Shown in pieces: positions 1-9,314 of a stretch of 64,000 bases of DNA. Every line of letters starts with the position of its first letter. Position 1 is the stretch's first letter. The notes under the pieces were generated by a model. The model saw only the letters and a program-made list of their open reading frames with translations, made no database searches and was not told where the DNA came from. The stretch is taken from assembly GCF_030209835.1 (NCBI RefSeq), contig NZ_JARVRF010000019.1, positions 62,001 through 126,000 of the forward strand, read 5' to 3'. The translations under genes were made by a program, and so were the position numbers. Source of the stretch: Arthrobacter sp. efr-133-R2A-120 (GTDB taxonomy: Bacteria > Actinomycetota > Actinomycetes > Actinomycetales > Micrococcaceae).

Positions 1-1
1 G

Positions 2-1050
<1,049 letters not shown>

Positions 1051-1054
<4 letters not shown>

Positions 1055-1272
1055 AGTGGTTGGATCTGGTGCAGGTGGCCGGCGCGACCCTTGTGGCAGC
1101 TGTGCTCCTCGTAGTGCTGTATTCGCTCGGTGTCCGCCTCACCGCCATCGCGGGCGACGCCCGGCAGAAGTCGCCGGTCATGGTGCGGTCCCTTGCGTAC
1201 GTGTGTTTCGCGGCTTGCGGAATCGCCGTGCTTTTCGGGATCTATCTGATCGTTCCGTACTTCACGAAGTAG
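1051..1272 (+). CDS. small two-TM membrane protein downstream of pitA
   Basis: A 73-residue protein starting at the ATG that overlaps the pitA stop (ATGA). It has two hydrophobic segments, roughly residues 7-30 and 46-68, separated by a short charged loop (GDARQKSP), and ends in FTK. No known catalytic motif is visible. The overlap with the phosphate transporter suggests co-translation and a possible accessory role in phosphate uptake, but this is inference from position only. Confidence 0.75.
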
Positions 1273-1296
1273 CTGGGAACGCCGCCGCCTCATGGG

Positions 1297-1302
1297 TAGG
1301 GT
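1297..1302 (+). promoter_or_regulatory. -10 box of a leaderless promoter
   Basis: TAGGGT ends exactly 6 nt before the ATG at 1309, so transcription would begin at or next to the start codon. No Shine-Dalgarno is needed. No clear -35 is seen. Confidence 0.5.
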
Positions 1303-1308
1303 GGGGCC

Positions 1309-1905
1309 ATGGCGGATTTCCAGTACTACGTGGCATCCTCGCTTGACGGGTTCATCGCTACCAAGGATGACGATCTCGGCTGGCTGCTCCAGTTCGAAGA
1401 GGCCGAGGGCGTCACCGAAAGCTACGAAGACTTCATGGCGGGCATCGGCTGCATAGTCATGGGCGGCCAGACCTATCGCTGGCTCATGGAACATGAACCG
1501 GGCAAATGGCCCTATCCGGGTGTTCCATGCTGGATCTTCACCCACCGCGAATACGCGGCGCCGCCCGGCGCGGACGTCACGTTCGTGCGTGGCGAGGTTG
1601 AGGAATTCGCGCCGGACCTGATTGCCGACGCCGGCGACAAGAACGTGTGGCTAGTTGGCGGTGGAAACCTGGTAGCCCAGTTCGCCAAGGCCGGCCTGCT
1701 GGACGAGATGATTGTCACCCTTATCCCGGTCGCCTTGGGTTCCGGTAAGCGCTTGTTGCCTGTCGAGAGCCCGACGGCGCCGCTTGAGTTGATCTCGTCC
1801 CGCACCCTGGGTGGCGCGGCAGTCGAGGTGCGCTACAGGTTCCCAGCGCGTGCCGGGTCAGCGGGCCCTGTTCTCCCGGATCATGTTGGTAATCCGGGCA
1901 GTTGA
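1309..1905 (+). CDS. dihydrofolate reductase family protein (RibD C-terminal domain)
   Basis: A 198-residue single-domain protein of the RibD_C/DHFR-like fold, the kind of cytoplasmic NADPH-dependent reductase often annotated as 'dihydrofolate reductase family'. Visible hallmarks are the N-terminal ASSLDGFIA (about residues 9-17), the IVMGGQTY turn (about 49-56), WLVGGGNLVAQF in the nucleotide-binding region, and IPVALGSGKRLLP near the C-terminus. The true substrate is unknown; it is not the canonical FolA. The start is supported by a -10 hexamer 6 nt upstream (leaderless). Its 3' end overlaps the convergent thioesterase gene by 48 nt, so the last dozen or so residues may not be conserved. 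Confidence 0.85.
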   Translation: MADFQYYVASSLDGFIATKDDDLGWLLQFEEAEGVTESYEDFMAGIGCIVMGGQTYRWLMEHEPGKWPYPGVPCWIFTHREYAAPPGADVTFVRGEVEEFAPDLIADAGDKNVWLVGGGNLVAQFAKAGLLDEMIVTLIPVALGSGKRLLPVESPTAPLELISSRTLGGAAVEVRYRFPARAGSAGPVLPDHVGNPGS

Positions 1906-2325
1906 CAGCCGTCGGCCGTGTTCGTCGGTCATGACGATTTCATGGGTGGCGAGCGTACCGCCCAAATGGATGGCTGTGCACGTACCGGTGACCAGGCCGC
2001 TTGCTATGGAGCGATGGTGGGTAGCGCCCACCTCGATCCCTACGACGTGGCGTCCAGCTCCGGCATGCAGGGCCGCCGCGAAGGAGCCCAGGGTTTCGGC
2101 GAGAACCACGTGGGCTCCGCCGTGGAGGATGCCCGCAACCTGGGTGTTGCCTTCCACCGGCATGGTGGCGACGGTCCGTTCAGGGCCCAGTTCAAGGAAC
2201 TTGATGCCCATCTTCGCCACGAGCGAGCCTACGCCATAGCGGGAAAGCCAACCGTGCAACTCCTGCGGAACGCCGGCCGCATTGAGTTCGTCGGTGAACG
2301 GGCCCGGCGTGAAATTGTCCATCAT
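1858..2325 (-). CDS. hotdog-fold thioesterase, PaaI/YdiI-like
   Basis: A 155-residue hotdog thioesterase, probably hydrolysing acyl-CoA in the cytoplasm. The conserved stretch VAGILHGGAHVVLAETLGS carries the usual HGG motif and the downstream acidic residue, and ATHHRSIASG matches the family's second conserved block. The start is placed at the tandem ATGs at 2325/2322. The open frame runs further upstream into a low-complexity stretch that is the antisense of the polA N-terminus, so longer starts are unlikely. It is divergent from polA with about 20 nt between the two starts, and convergent with the reductase gene, overlapping its 3' end by 48 nt. Substrate cannot be inferred. Confidence 0.88.
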   Translation of the reverse strand: MMDNFTPGPFTDELNAAGVPQELHGWLSRYGVGSLVAKMGIKFLELGPERTVATMPVEGNTQVAGILHGGAHVVLAETLGSFAAALHAGAGRHVVGIEVGATHHRSIASGLVTGTCTAIHLGGTLATHEIVMTDEHGRRLSTARITNMIRENRAR

Positions 2326-2337
2326 GGCAACTAGGCT
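2315..2337 (+). promoter_or_regulatory. polA promoter: RecA-NDp-like element plus -10
   Basis: TTGTCCATC (2315-2323), an 8-nt spacer, and TAGGCT (2332-2337) fit the mycobacterial LexA-independent DNA-damage promoter TTGTCRGTG-N8-TANNNT, with a perfect TTGTC core (6 of 9 overall). The -10 ends 7 nt before the GTG at 2345, so the transcript would be leaderless. The element lies inside the start region of the divergent thioesterase gene. Confidence 0.4.
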
Positions 2338-2344
2338 GGCACCT

Positions 2345-5167
2345 GTGAGCGAAACAACCAAACCGGACTCAGTTCCAACGGCAACGCCAGTGTCAACTGG
2401 AACAACAACATCAACTGCAACAGCAACATCAACTGCCACCGCAACGGCACCAGACCCTTCAACAAGCAGTGCGGACACCGCGACAGGTGGCCGGCCGAGG
2501 CTCTTGGTCCTTGATGGCCACTCGATGGCGTTCCGGGCGTTCTATGCCCTGCCGGCTGAGAACTTCGCCACATCCTCGGGTCAGCACACCAACGCGGTGC
2601 ATGGCTTCACGTCGATGTTGATCAACCTCATCAAGGATCAGAAGCCCACCCACGTTGCGGTGGCATTCGATGTCTCGGACGACACGACGTTCCGCAAGGC
2701 GGAGTACAGCGAATACAAGGGTGGCCGAAACGAGACGCCGCCGGAGTTCCGCGGACAGATCGACCTCATCGACCAAGTCATGGAAGCGTGGGGCATCAAG
2801 ACCATCAAGATGCCCGGATACGAGGCCGACGATATCCTCGCCACGCTCGCGGCGCGAGGGGAGGCCGCGGGCTACGAAGTCCTCTTGGTGTCGGGGGACC
2901 GCGACGCTTTCCAGCTCATCACGGACAACGTGTTCGTCCTGTACCCGAAGCAGGGCGTGTCCAATATTCCCCGCATGGACTCGGCAGCCATCGAAGAAAA
3001 GTACTTCGTTCCCCCGTCCCGCTACTCCGATCTGGCCGCGCTGGTAGGGGAGTCCGCTGACAACCTCGCCGGCGTTCCCGGCGTCGGCCCCAAGACCGCA
3101 GCCAAGTGGATCAACCTTTACGGCGGCCTGGAAGGGATCCTGGAGAACCTGGATTCCATCGGCGGCAAAGTCGGAGGAGCCCTCCGGGAAAACATCGACG
3201 CCGTCAAGCGCAATCGCCGCCTCAACCAGCTCCTCAAAGACCTTGAGCTCCCAGTGACGCTCGCCGAACTCGAGGAGCCGCGCCCGAACCGCCAGGAGGT
3301 CGAGACACTCTTCGACACCCTCGAATTCAGGACCCTCCGTGCCCGGCTGTTCGCACTCTACGGCGACGACACAGCCGGAGCGCCTCCCGAGACCATCGAC
3401 GCGCCCGACTACGCGGTCCTGCAGGACGCCGCCGCCTTGGAGGCCTTTTTCGCTGCGGGCTCGGGCAGCCGCGCCGCAGTTGCCGTGCAGTTGGTTCCCG
3501 GGCGGATTGGCGACGACGCCGCTGCCCTCGCCGTCGTTCGGTCCAACGGGGCCGCTTATATCGAGCTGTCGTCCTTGGACGCTGCGGCTGATGCCGTCCT
3601 GGCCAAATGGCTGCGGGATCCCGAAGAGGCCAAGGTCATGCACGAGTTCAAGGACGCTCTGAAGGCCTTGCACCACCGAGGACTTGGCCTGGAAGGCGTG
3701 GTGGACGACACCGCCATTTCGGGCTACTTGATCCAGCCGGACCGCCGCAGCTACGAGCTCGCCGAACTCGCCCAGCACCACTTGAGGATCACCATCACGG
3801 CTGTGGCGGCCCAAACCGGCCAGCTGGAACTCGATCTTGGTGATGGGCCGGACGGTGCCGCGGCCAGCGCGCTCGTCCAGCAGGCCGCCGTCGTGCACGC
3901 ACTGAGCAAGCACTTCGAAAGCGAGCTCGCCGAGCGCAAGGCCGAGGCGCTCCTGACCACGCTGGAGCTGCCGGTCGCACGGGTCCTGGCCCAGATGGAA
4001 CTCTCCGGCATTGCCATCTCTACGGAACGCCTGAACGAACAGCTCGCGGACCTCGCGAAGGTGATCGACAACGCCCAGGAGCAGGCATTTGCCGCAATCG
4101 GCCACGAGGTCAATCTTGGCTCTCCCAAGCAGCTCCAGACCGTCCTCTTCGAAGAACTTGGCCTGCCCAAAACCAAGAAGATCAAGTCTGGCTACACCAC
4201 GGACGCCGCCTCGCTGAAGGCGCTCCTTGAGAAGACCGGCCACGAGTTCCTGGTGCAGCTCATGGCTCACCGGGAATCCTCCAAGCTGGCCCAAATGCTG
4301 GAGACGCTCAAGAAATCAGTGGCTGAGGACGGACGTATCCACACTACGTACGCGCAGAACGTCGCGGCCACGGGGCGCATTTCCTCGAACAACCCCAATC
4401 TGCAGAACATCCCGGTGCGCAGTGAGGAAGGCCGGCGCGTCCGCGGGATCTTCGTCGTCAGTGAGGGCTACGAATGCCTGCTATCGGCTGACTACTCGCA
4501 GATCGAAATGCGTATCATGGCGCACCTGTCCGGCGACGAAGGACTCATCCAGGCGTACAAGGAGGGTGAAGACCTGCACCGCTATGTCGGCTCGCACATC
4601 TTCAACGTTGCGCCGGAAGAGGTCACCAGTGCCATGCGCTCCAAGGTCAAGGCGATGTCCTACGGATTGGCCTACGGGCTTACCTCGTTCGGCCTGTCCA
4701 AGCAACTGGAAATCTCCGTCGACGAGGCCAGGACGCTCATGAAGGACTACTTCGACCGCTTCGGCGCAGTGCGCGACTATCTGCGTGGCGTGGTGGAGCA
4801 GGCCCGGATCGACGGCTACACCTCCACGATCGAGGGCCGCCGCCGCTATCTTCCGGACCTGACCAGCACGGACCGCCAGCACCGGGAGATCGCCGAACGC
4901 ATCGCGCTGAACTCGCCCATCCAGGGTTCGGCGGCGGACCTCATGAAGCGGGCCATGCTCGGCGTCTCTGCCGAGTTGACCAGCCAGGGGCTGAAGTCCC
5001 GGATGCTGCTGCAGGTCCATGACGAACTCGTGCTCGAGGTAGCCCACGGCGAACGCGAAGCGGTCGAAAAGCTCGTCACCGAGCAAATGGGGACGGCAGC
5101 ACAGCTCACGGTCCCGCTGGACGTGCAGGTAGGTGTCGGCTCCAGCTGGTACGACGCCGGCCACTAG
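2345..5167 (+). CDS. polA: DNA polymerase I
   Basis: Repair and Okazaki-fragment polymerase with 5'-3' exonuclease. The chosen GTG start (940 residues) sits 7 nt after a TAGGCT -10; ATG 2324 is an alternative. The first ~50 residues are an unusual Thr/Ala/Ser-rich low-complexity tail before RLLVLDGHS. The 5' nuclease domain (about 52-345) shows PGYEADDILATLA, SGDRDAFQL and GVPGVGPKTAAKW. The middle domain lacks the DxE pair expected of a 3'-5' exonuclease, so proofreading is probably absent, as in other actinobacterial PolA. Polymerase motifs A (DYSQIEMRIMAH), B (RSKVKAMSYGLAYG) and C (LQVHDELVLE) are intact. It is followed by a strong hairpin terminator. Confidence 0.97.
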   Translation: MSETTKPDSVPTATPVSTGTTTSTATATSTATATAPDPSTSSADTATGGRPRLLVLDGHSMAFRAFYALPAENFATSSGQHTNAVHGFTSMLINLIKDQKPTHVAVAFDVSDDTTFRKAEYSEYKGGRNETPPEFRGQIDLIDQVMEAWGIKTIKMPGYEADDILATLAARGEAAGYEVLLVSGDRDAFQLITDNVFVLYPKQGVSNIPRMDSAAIEEKYFVPPSRYSDLAALVGESADNLAGVPGVGPKTAAKWINLYGGLEGILENLDSIGGKVGGALRENIDAVKRNRRLNQLLKDLELPVTLAELEEPRPNRQEVETLFDTLEFRTLRARLFALYGDDTAGAPPETIDAPDYAVLQDAAALEAFFAAGSGSRAAVAVQLVPGRIGDDAAALAVVRSNGAAYIELSSLDAAADAVLAKWLRDPEEAKVMHEFKDALKALHHRGLGLEGVVDDTAISGYLIQPDRRSYELAELAQHHLRITITAVAAQTGQLELDLGDGPDGAAASALVQQAAVVHALSKHFESELAERKAEALLTTLELPVARVLAQMELSGIAISTERLNEQLADLAKVIDNAQEQAFAAIGHEVNLGSPKQLQTVLFEELGLPKTKKIKSGYTTDAASLKALLEKTGHEFLVQLMAHRESSKLAQMLETLKKSVAEDGRIHTTYAQNVAATGRISSNNPNLQNIPVRSEEGRRVRGIFVVSEGYECLLSADYSQIEMRIMAHLSGDEGLIQAYKEGEDLHRYVGSHIFNVAPEEVTSAMRSKVKAMSYGLAYGLTSFGLSKQLEISVDEARTLMKDYFDRFGAVRDYLRGVVEQARIDGYTSTIEGRRRYLPDLTSTDRQHREIAERIALNSPIQGSAADLMKRAMLGVSAELTSQGLKSRMLLQVHDELVLEVAHGEREAVEKLVTEQMGTAAQLTVPLDVQVGVGSSWYDAGH

Positions 5168-5194
5168 CAGGCGCACCGGCCTGCTTGCAGGCTT

Positions 5195-5233
5195 GCACGG
5201 GGCACGCCGCCACTATGGTGGCGTGCCCCGTGC
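5195..5233 (+). terminator. hairpin terminator after polA
   Basis: Perfect 18-bp stem (GCACGGGGCACGCCGCCA and its complement) with a 3-nt loop, starting 28 nt after the polA stop. There is no long U-tract, which is common in high-GC genomes. Confidence 0.75.
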
Positions 5234-5241
5234 TGTCTGGC

Positions 5242-5247
5242 TAGGCT
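5242..5247 (+). promoter_or_regulatory. -10 box of a leaderless promoter
   Basis: TAGGCT ends 6 nt before the GTG at 5254 and directly follows the polA terminator hairpin. It indicates a leaderless transcript for the acetyltransferase. Confidence 0.5.
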
Positions 5248-5253
5248 CGGGAC

Positions 5254-6570
5254 GTGGCTGATCCCAAGGAAACCAACGAAAAATACAACGTCAAGCGCTT
5301 TCGTTCCGTCGACAAGGAGAACCCTGACTACGGACAAGCACGTGATTGGCTCCGGGCCGTCGGCTTCGGATTCCACGACGAGCAACGAAGCGATGATCTC
5401 ATCGACAAGATCCTCGCGATGTACCAAGCGGACAACCGTGAGCTGACGGGCGTCTACGTCAACGACGAACCACCGTTGCACGCGCTCAACCCGGGGTTTC
5501 CGGTGGCTACCTTTGGAACGCTGGAAAACAAGCTGAATGTTGGCTTCGGCCAGGAACTGCGGACCCGCCAGATCACGGCTGTCACCGTCCGCGGAACGCA
5601 CCGGCGGCACGGCATCCTGCGGGGGATGATGACCGCGGATCTCGCCGATGCCAAGGATGACGGCTTCGCCATGGCCGCCCTGACCGCGTCCGAGGCATCC
5701 ATCTACGGCCGCTTTGGCTTTGGCGTCGCAACCTTTGAGCGGAGCATCAAGGTTGACACCGGTCCGAAATTCTGCGTCCGGCACGAGCCCGTTGGCCGGG
5801 TGGAGATCGCAGATCCAAGAGTCCTTCTCGAACTCGCGCCCGAGGTTTTCGAACGCGCTCACCACCGCACGCCGGGGTCCATCGTGAGGCAGGACTCCTA
5901 CCGCCATCACGTGTCCGGGGCCATGAAGCGCGACGGCAGTGAGGACAAGGCAATCAAATGTGCGCTCCACTACGCACCCGATGGCACCATTGACGGCTAC
6001 GTGTCCTACAAGTTCGCCGGCTGGGAAACGAAGCCATACACCGTGGAAGTCGTGGACCTTGTCGCCGCGACGGACTCCGCGTACCTGGAACTGTGGCAAT
6101 TCCTGGGCAGCATCGATCTCATCGAACAGGTCTCCTGGCCTGAAGCCCCCGTTGAAGACCCGCTGGCGTGGGCGCTCGAGGACGGACGTTGCGTCACGTC
6201 CTCCGACTATCGCGACATGTTGTGGTTGCGCGTCCTGGACGTCCCTGCGGCCTTGTCAGCCCGCCGCTACGGCGCCGATGGACGCTTGGTGCTGGAAGTC
6301 CGGGATGCGCTTGGTTTTGCCGACGGTATGTGGGAATTGACGTCCGACGGTGGCGTCGTCACCGTCAGTGAGTCGAGTGGCGGGAGCCAGGAATCGGGCC
6401 CGGACCTGAGCATGGATGTCACGGACCTGGGGTCTGTCTATTTGGGTGCCGTCAGTCCTGTAATCTTGGCTTCGGCAGGCCGGATCCGCGAGCACACGCC
6501 GGGAGCAGCATTGGCTGCCCAGCACATGTTCGCCGTCGAACGCCCCGCCCATTGCCTGACGCACTTCTAG
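5254..6570 (+). CDS. Eis-like GNAT N-acetyltransferase
   Basis: A 438-residue protein with the Eis architecture: an N-terminal GNAT domain, a second degenerate GNAT domain and a C-terminal sterol-carrier-protein-like domain. The acetyl-CoA binding region reads VTVRGTHRRHGILRGMM (about residues 110-126). The protein ends in Phe (LTHF); in characterised Eis proteins the C-terminal carboxylate acts in catalysis, so the intact terminus is notable. Family members acetylate lysine side chains and aminoglycosides at several positions; activity here is inferred. The GTG start is 6 nt after a TAGGCT -10 (leaderless). It is monocistronic between the polA terminator and the lipoprotein gene. Confidence 0.85.
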   Translation: MADPKETNEKYNVKRFRSVDKENPDYGQARDWLRAVGFGFHDEQRSDDLIDKILAMYQADNRELTGVYVNDEPPLHALNPGFPVATFGTLENKLNVGFGQELRTRQITAVTVRGTHRRHGILRGMMTADLADAKDDGFAMAALTASEASIYGRFGFGVATFERSIKVDTGPKFCVRHEPVGRVEIADPRVLLELAPEVFERAHHRTPGSIVRQDSYRHHVSGAMKRDGSEDKAIKCALHYAPDGTIDGYVSYKFAGWETKPYTVEVVDLVAATDSAYLELWQFLGSIDLIEQVSWPEAPVEDPLAWALEDGRCVTSSDYRDMLWLRVLDVPAALSARRYGADGRLVLEVRDALGFADGMWELTSDGGVVTVSESSGGSQESGPDLSMDVTDLGSVYLGAVSPVILASAGRIREHTPGAALAAQHMFAVERPAHCLTHF

Positions 6571-6612
6571 GCACATCTCCACACGCAGGATCAACAACAG
6601 AAGAAGGATTCC

Positions 6613-7545
6613 ATGGGGGAATTCCAGCCGGGGGGCCGCTCCTCCGGCACATCAGGGCTGCCGGGCCGGAGGTCGTTGCTGGCGGTCGCCGCCGGACTCG
6701 CGGTGACCGGCCTGGCCGCCTGCGCCCAGCAACCGGCAGGTGCACCGTCGCTTCGCCCCACATCGGCTTCAACGCCGGTCGTCGAAGCGGTGGGCCAGCG
6801 TCCGGTCGTGCCCGAAACGCGGCCCGCGCCGCCGTCGAGGTCCCAGGTTGTGGCCGAATTCTCCGGGCGCAAGCCCGTCGAATGGGGGCTTGATGTCACT
6901 GGCGTTGTTTCAAAAACACCGTCCACGCATGCGGTCTTGACGTTTGATGCCTGCGGTGGCCCCCACGGCTCGGACTGCGATCAACGCTTGCTCAAGACCC
7001 TGCGCAAGCTCAACGTTCCCGCCACGTTGTTCGTCAACGGCCGTTGGATCAAGGCCAATCCCGGGCTGGCGGCCGATCTCGCGGCCGATCCGTTGTTCGA
7101 ACTCGGCAACCACGGCTTCCGGCACGAACCCTTGTCGGTCACCGGTCGCTCAGCGTACGGCATTCCGGGCACGGCCAGCGCGGGCGAGGTTTATGACGAA
7201 ATCATGGGCAACCAGGAAGTCATGGAGCAGCTCTGCGGCAAGGCCCCCCGCTTCTTCAGGGCGGGCACTGCCTACTACGACGACGTCGCGGCGGCGATCA
7301 CCAATGCCCTCGGACTGGTGCCGGTGAGCTTCACCGTGAACGGCGACGGCGGCGCCACCTTCCCGGCCCCTACTGTTGCCACGGAAGTGGGAAAAATCGC
7401 CGCGGGACGGGGCTCAGGCCAGATTGTGATCTCGCACTTCAACCAGCCCGCCGGCGGCACCGCGGAGGGCTATGCACGTGTCCTGCCAAGCTTGTTGGAC
7501 CGCGGTGTGACGTTCGCTCGGCTGGGTGACACGCTGCCGCTTTGA
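6613..7545 (+). CDS. NodB-like polysaccharide deacetylase lipoprotein, atypical active site
   Basis: A 310-residue exported protein. The N-terminus has a twin-arginine pair (residues 19-20) before a hydrophobic stretch that ends in a lipobox, LAAC with Cys37, so it is probably a Tat-exported lipoprotein. The NodB domain spans about 100-305. Motif 1 reads TFDACGG (111-116 region), where canonical enzymes have TFDDG: Asp112 is kept but the second Asp, a metal ligand, is Ala113. The HxxxH metal motif is present (His167, His171). The RxxY-like region reads FFRAGTAYYDD. It may deacetylate cell-wall glycan or have lost activity. GAAGGA provides the ribosome site. The rpsA promoter begins over its stop codon. 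Confidence 0.85.
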   Translation: MGEFQPGGRSSGTSGLPGRRSLLAVAAGLAVTGLAACAQQPAGAPSLRPTSASTPVVEAVGQRPVVPETRPAPPSRSQVVAEFSGRKPVEWGLDVTGVVSKTPSTHAVLTFDACGGPHGSDCDQRLLKTLRKLNVPATLFVNGRWIKANPGLAADLAADPLFELGNHGFRHEPLSVTGRSAYGIPGTASAGEVYDEIMGNQEVMEQLCGKAPRFFRAGTAYYDDVAAAITNALGLVPVSFTVNGDGGATFPAPTVATEVGKIAAGRGSGQIVISHFNQPAGGTAEGYARVLPSLLDRGVTFARLGDTLPL

Positions 7546-7571
7546 CCCTCCTTGAGGCGAACGACTAGAAT
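7542..7571 (+). promoter_or_regulatory. rpsA promoter
   Basis: TTGACC (7542-7547), an 18-nt spacer and TAGAAT (7566-7571) form a good housekeeping sigma promoter. The -35 overlaps the stop codon of the upstream gene. It predicts a leader of about 135 nt before rpsA. Confidence 0.7.
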
Positions 7572-7712
7572 GAACGGGCGCATGCTACGTGCGCGCAAAT
7601 TTACAATCCACAATTCAGGATGACCCGGCGTTTTGCCGTGTCCTGCGGACCGGCGACGGAAAGCGGGCGGTTTGCCTGACCGATACTCTATCCACAACGG
7701 AGCCCCTACTAC

Positions 7713-9188
7713 ATGACCATCACCTCCACCGAGAAGCCCGGTACCCCCGTAGTCGCGATCAACGACATCGGTACCGCTGAGGACTTCCTCGCAGCTGTCG
7801 ACGCCACCATCAAGTACTTCAACGACGGAGACCTCGTCGAAGGTATCGTCGTCAAGGTTGACCGCGACGAAGTCCTGCTCGACATCGGTTACAAGACCGA
7901 AGGTGTCATCCCTTCCCGCGAGCTTTCCATCAAGCACGACGTTGACCCCGGGGACGTCGTCTCCGTTGGCGATCAGGTCGAAGCCCTGGTGCTCACCAAG
8001 GAAGACAAAGAAGGCCGACTGATCCTCTCCAAGAAGCGTGCTCAGTACGAGCGTGCCTGGGGCGACATCGAGAAGGTCAAGGAAGAAGACGGTGTTGTCA
8101 CCGGTACCGTCATCGAGGTTGTCAAGGGTGGTCTTATCCTCGACATCGGTCTGCGCGGCTTCCTGCCCGCATCCCTCGTCGAGATGCGCCGCGTCCGCGA
8201 CCTCGCTCCGTACATCGGTCAGCAGATCGAAGCCAAGATCATCGAGCTGGACAAGAACCGCAACAACGTTGTTCTTTCCCGCCGTGCATGGCTCGAGCAG
8301 ACCCAGTCCGAGGTTCGCTCCACGTTCCTCAACAAGCTGGAAAAGGGCCAGGTTCGTCCCGGCGTCGTTTCCTCCATCGTCAACTTCGGTGCATTCGTGG
8401 ACCTTGGCGGCGTAGACGGTCTGGTTCACGTTTCCGAGCTGTCCTGGAAGCACATCGACCACCCGTCCGAGGTTGTCGAGGTTGGCCAGGAAGTCACCGT
8501 CGAGGTTCTCGAAGTGGATCTGGACCGCGAGCGCGTATCCCTGTCCCTCAAGGCCACGCAGGAAGACCCGTGGCAGACTTTCGCCCGCACCCACGCCCTC
8601 GGCCAGGTTGTTCCGGGTAAGGTCACCAAGCTGGTTCCGTTCGGTGCGTTCGTTCGCGTCGAAGACGGCATCGAAGGCCTCGTTCACATCTCCGAGCTGG
8701 CTGTCCGCCACGTTGAGCTTGCTGAGCAGGTCGTCTCCGTTGGCGACGAGCTCTTCGTCAAGGTCATCGACATCGACCTCGAGCGCCGCCGCATCTCCCT
8801 CTCCCTCAAGCAGGCTAACGAGGGCGTTGACGCTGACAGCACCGAGTTCGACCCGGCTCTGTACGGCATGGCCGCTGAGTACGACGAAGAGGGCAACTAC
8901 AAGTACCCCGAGGGCTTCGACCCCGAGTCCAACGAATGGCTCGAGGGCTACGAGACGCAGCGCGCCGCTTGGGAGCAGCAGTACGCTGACGCCCAGGCGC
9001 GTTGGGAAGCTCACAAGAAGCAGGTTTCCCAGCACGCTGCTGACGACGCCGCTGCTGCCGCTTCCGGCGAGAGCGACTCCGGCACCACCAGCTACTCCTC
9101 CGAGCCGGCTGCTGCCGAGTCCAACGCGGGCACCCTGGCATCCGACGAGGCCCTCGCAGCTCTGCGCGAGAAGCTGACCGGCAACTAA
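7713..9188 (+). CDS. rpsA: 30S ribosomal protein S1
   Basis: A 491-residue ribosomal protein that binds mRNA and promotes initiation on structured messages. Four S1 (OB-fold) repeats are visible, starting near residues 35, 120, 207 and 293; repeats 3 and 4 carry the clear VVSSIVNFGAFVDLGGVDGLVHVSEL and VTKLVPFGAFVRVEDGIEG signatures. The C-terminal ~110 residues are acidic, then Ala/Ser-rich, as in other actinobacterial S1 proteins. Codon use is strongly biased towards GC-ending, highly expressed codons. It has its own promoter and a terminator hairpin, so it appears monocistronic. The long leader (about 7578-7712) may hold autoregulatory structure. Confidence 0.98.
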   Translation: MTITSTEKPGTPVVAINDIGTAEDFLAAVDATIKYFNDGDLVEGIVVKVDRDEVLLDIGYKTEGVIPSRELSIKHDVDPGDVVSVGDQVEALVLTKEDKEGRLILSKKRAQYERAWGDIEKVKEEDGVVTGTVIEVVKGGLILDIGLRGFLPASLVEMRRVRDLAPYIGQQIEAKIIELDKNRNNVVLSRRAWLEQTQSEVRSTFLNKLEKGQVRPGVVSSIVNFGAFVDLGGVDGLVHVSELSWKHIDHPSEVVEVGQEVTVEVLEVDLDRERVSLSLKATQEDPWQTFARTHALGQVVPGKVTKLVPFGAFVRVEDGIEGLVHISELAVRHVELAEQVVSVGDELFVKVIDIDLERRRISLSLKQANEGVDADSTEFDPALYGMAAEYDEEGNYKYPEGFDPESNEWLEGYETQRAAWEQQYADAQARWEAHKKQVSQHAADDAAAAASGESDSGTTSYSSEPAAAESNAGTLASDEALAALREKLTGN

Positions 9189-9205
9189 TTCAGCCGAAAA
9201 GCCAC

Positions 9206-9240
9206 GAAGGCGCCCCTTCCACTTGGAGGGGGCGCCTTCC
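9206..9240 (+). terminator. rpsA terminator
   Basis: Stem GAAGGCGCCCC / GGGGCGCCTTC around an 11-nt loop, followed by CGTTT. It begins 17 nt after the rpsA stop. Confidence 0.85.
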
Positions 9241-9247
9241 GTTTAAC

Positions 9248-9312
9248 CCAACGCGGGGTCACTTACGGCCCGTGTTGGCGCCCGACATGGGCCGTAAGTG
9301 ACCCCGCGTTGG
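9248..9312. repeat. 65-bp palindromic intergenic repeat
   Basis: Two perfect 24-bp inverted arms (9248-9271 and 9289-9312, core GCGGGGTCACTTACGGCCC) flank a 17-nt spacer. It is too long and too symmetrical for an ordinary terminator and comes right after one. It looks like a REP/BIME-type dispersed element. The arm core TCACTTACGGCC resembles the TCACCTATAGGGCC core of the tandem repeats at 49681-49747. Confidence 0.8.
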
Positions 9313-9314
9313 CA

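Noticed and set aside
2326..2478. N-terminal extension of the thioesterase (repeated Val/Ala/Asp)
   Set aside because: It is the complement of the Thr-rich polA N-terminus. The hotdog domain begins after the ATG at 2325.
2459..4294. A 611-codon minus-strand open frame
   Set aside because: Antisense to polA. Composition mirrors polA codons and no motif is present.
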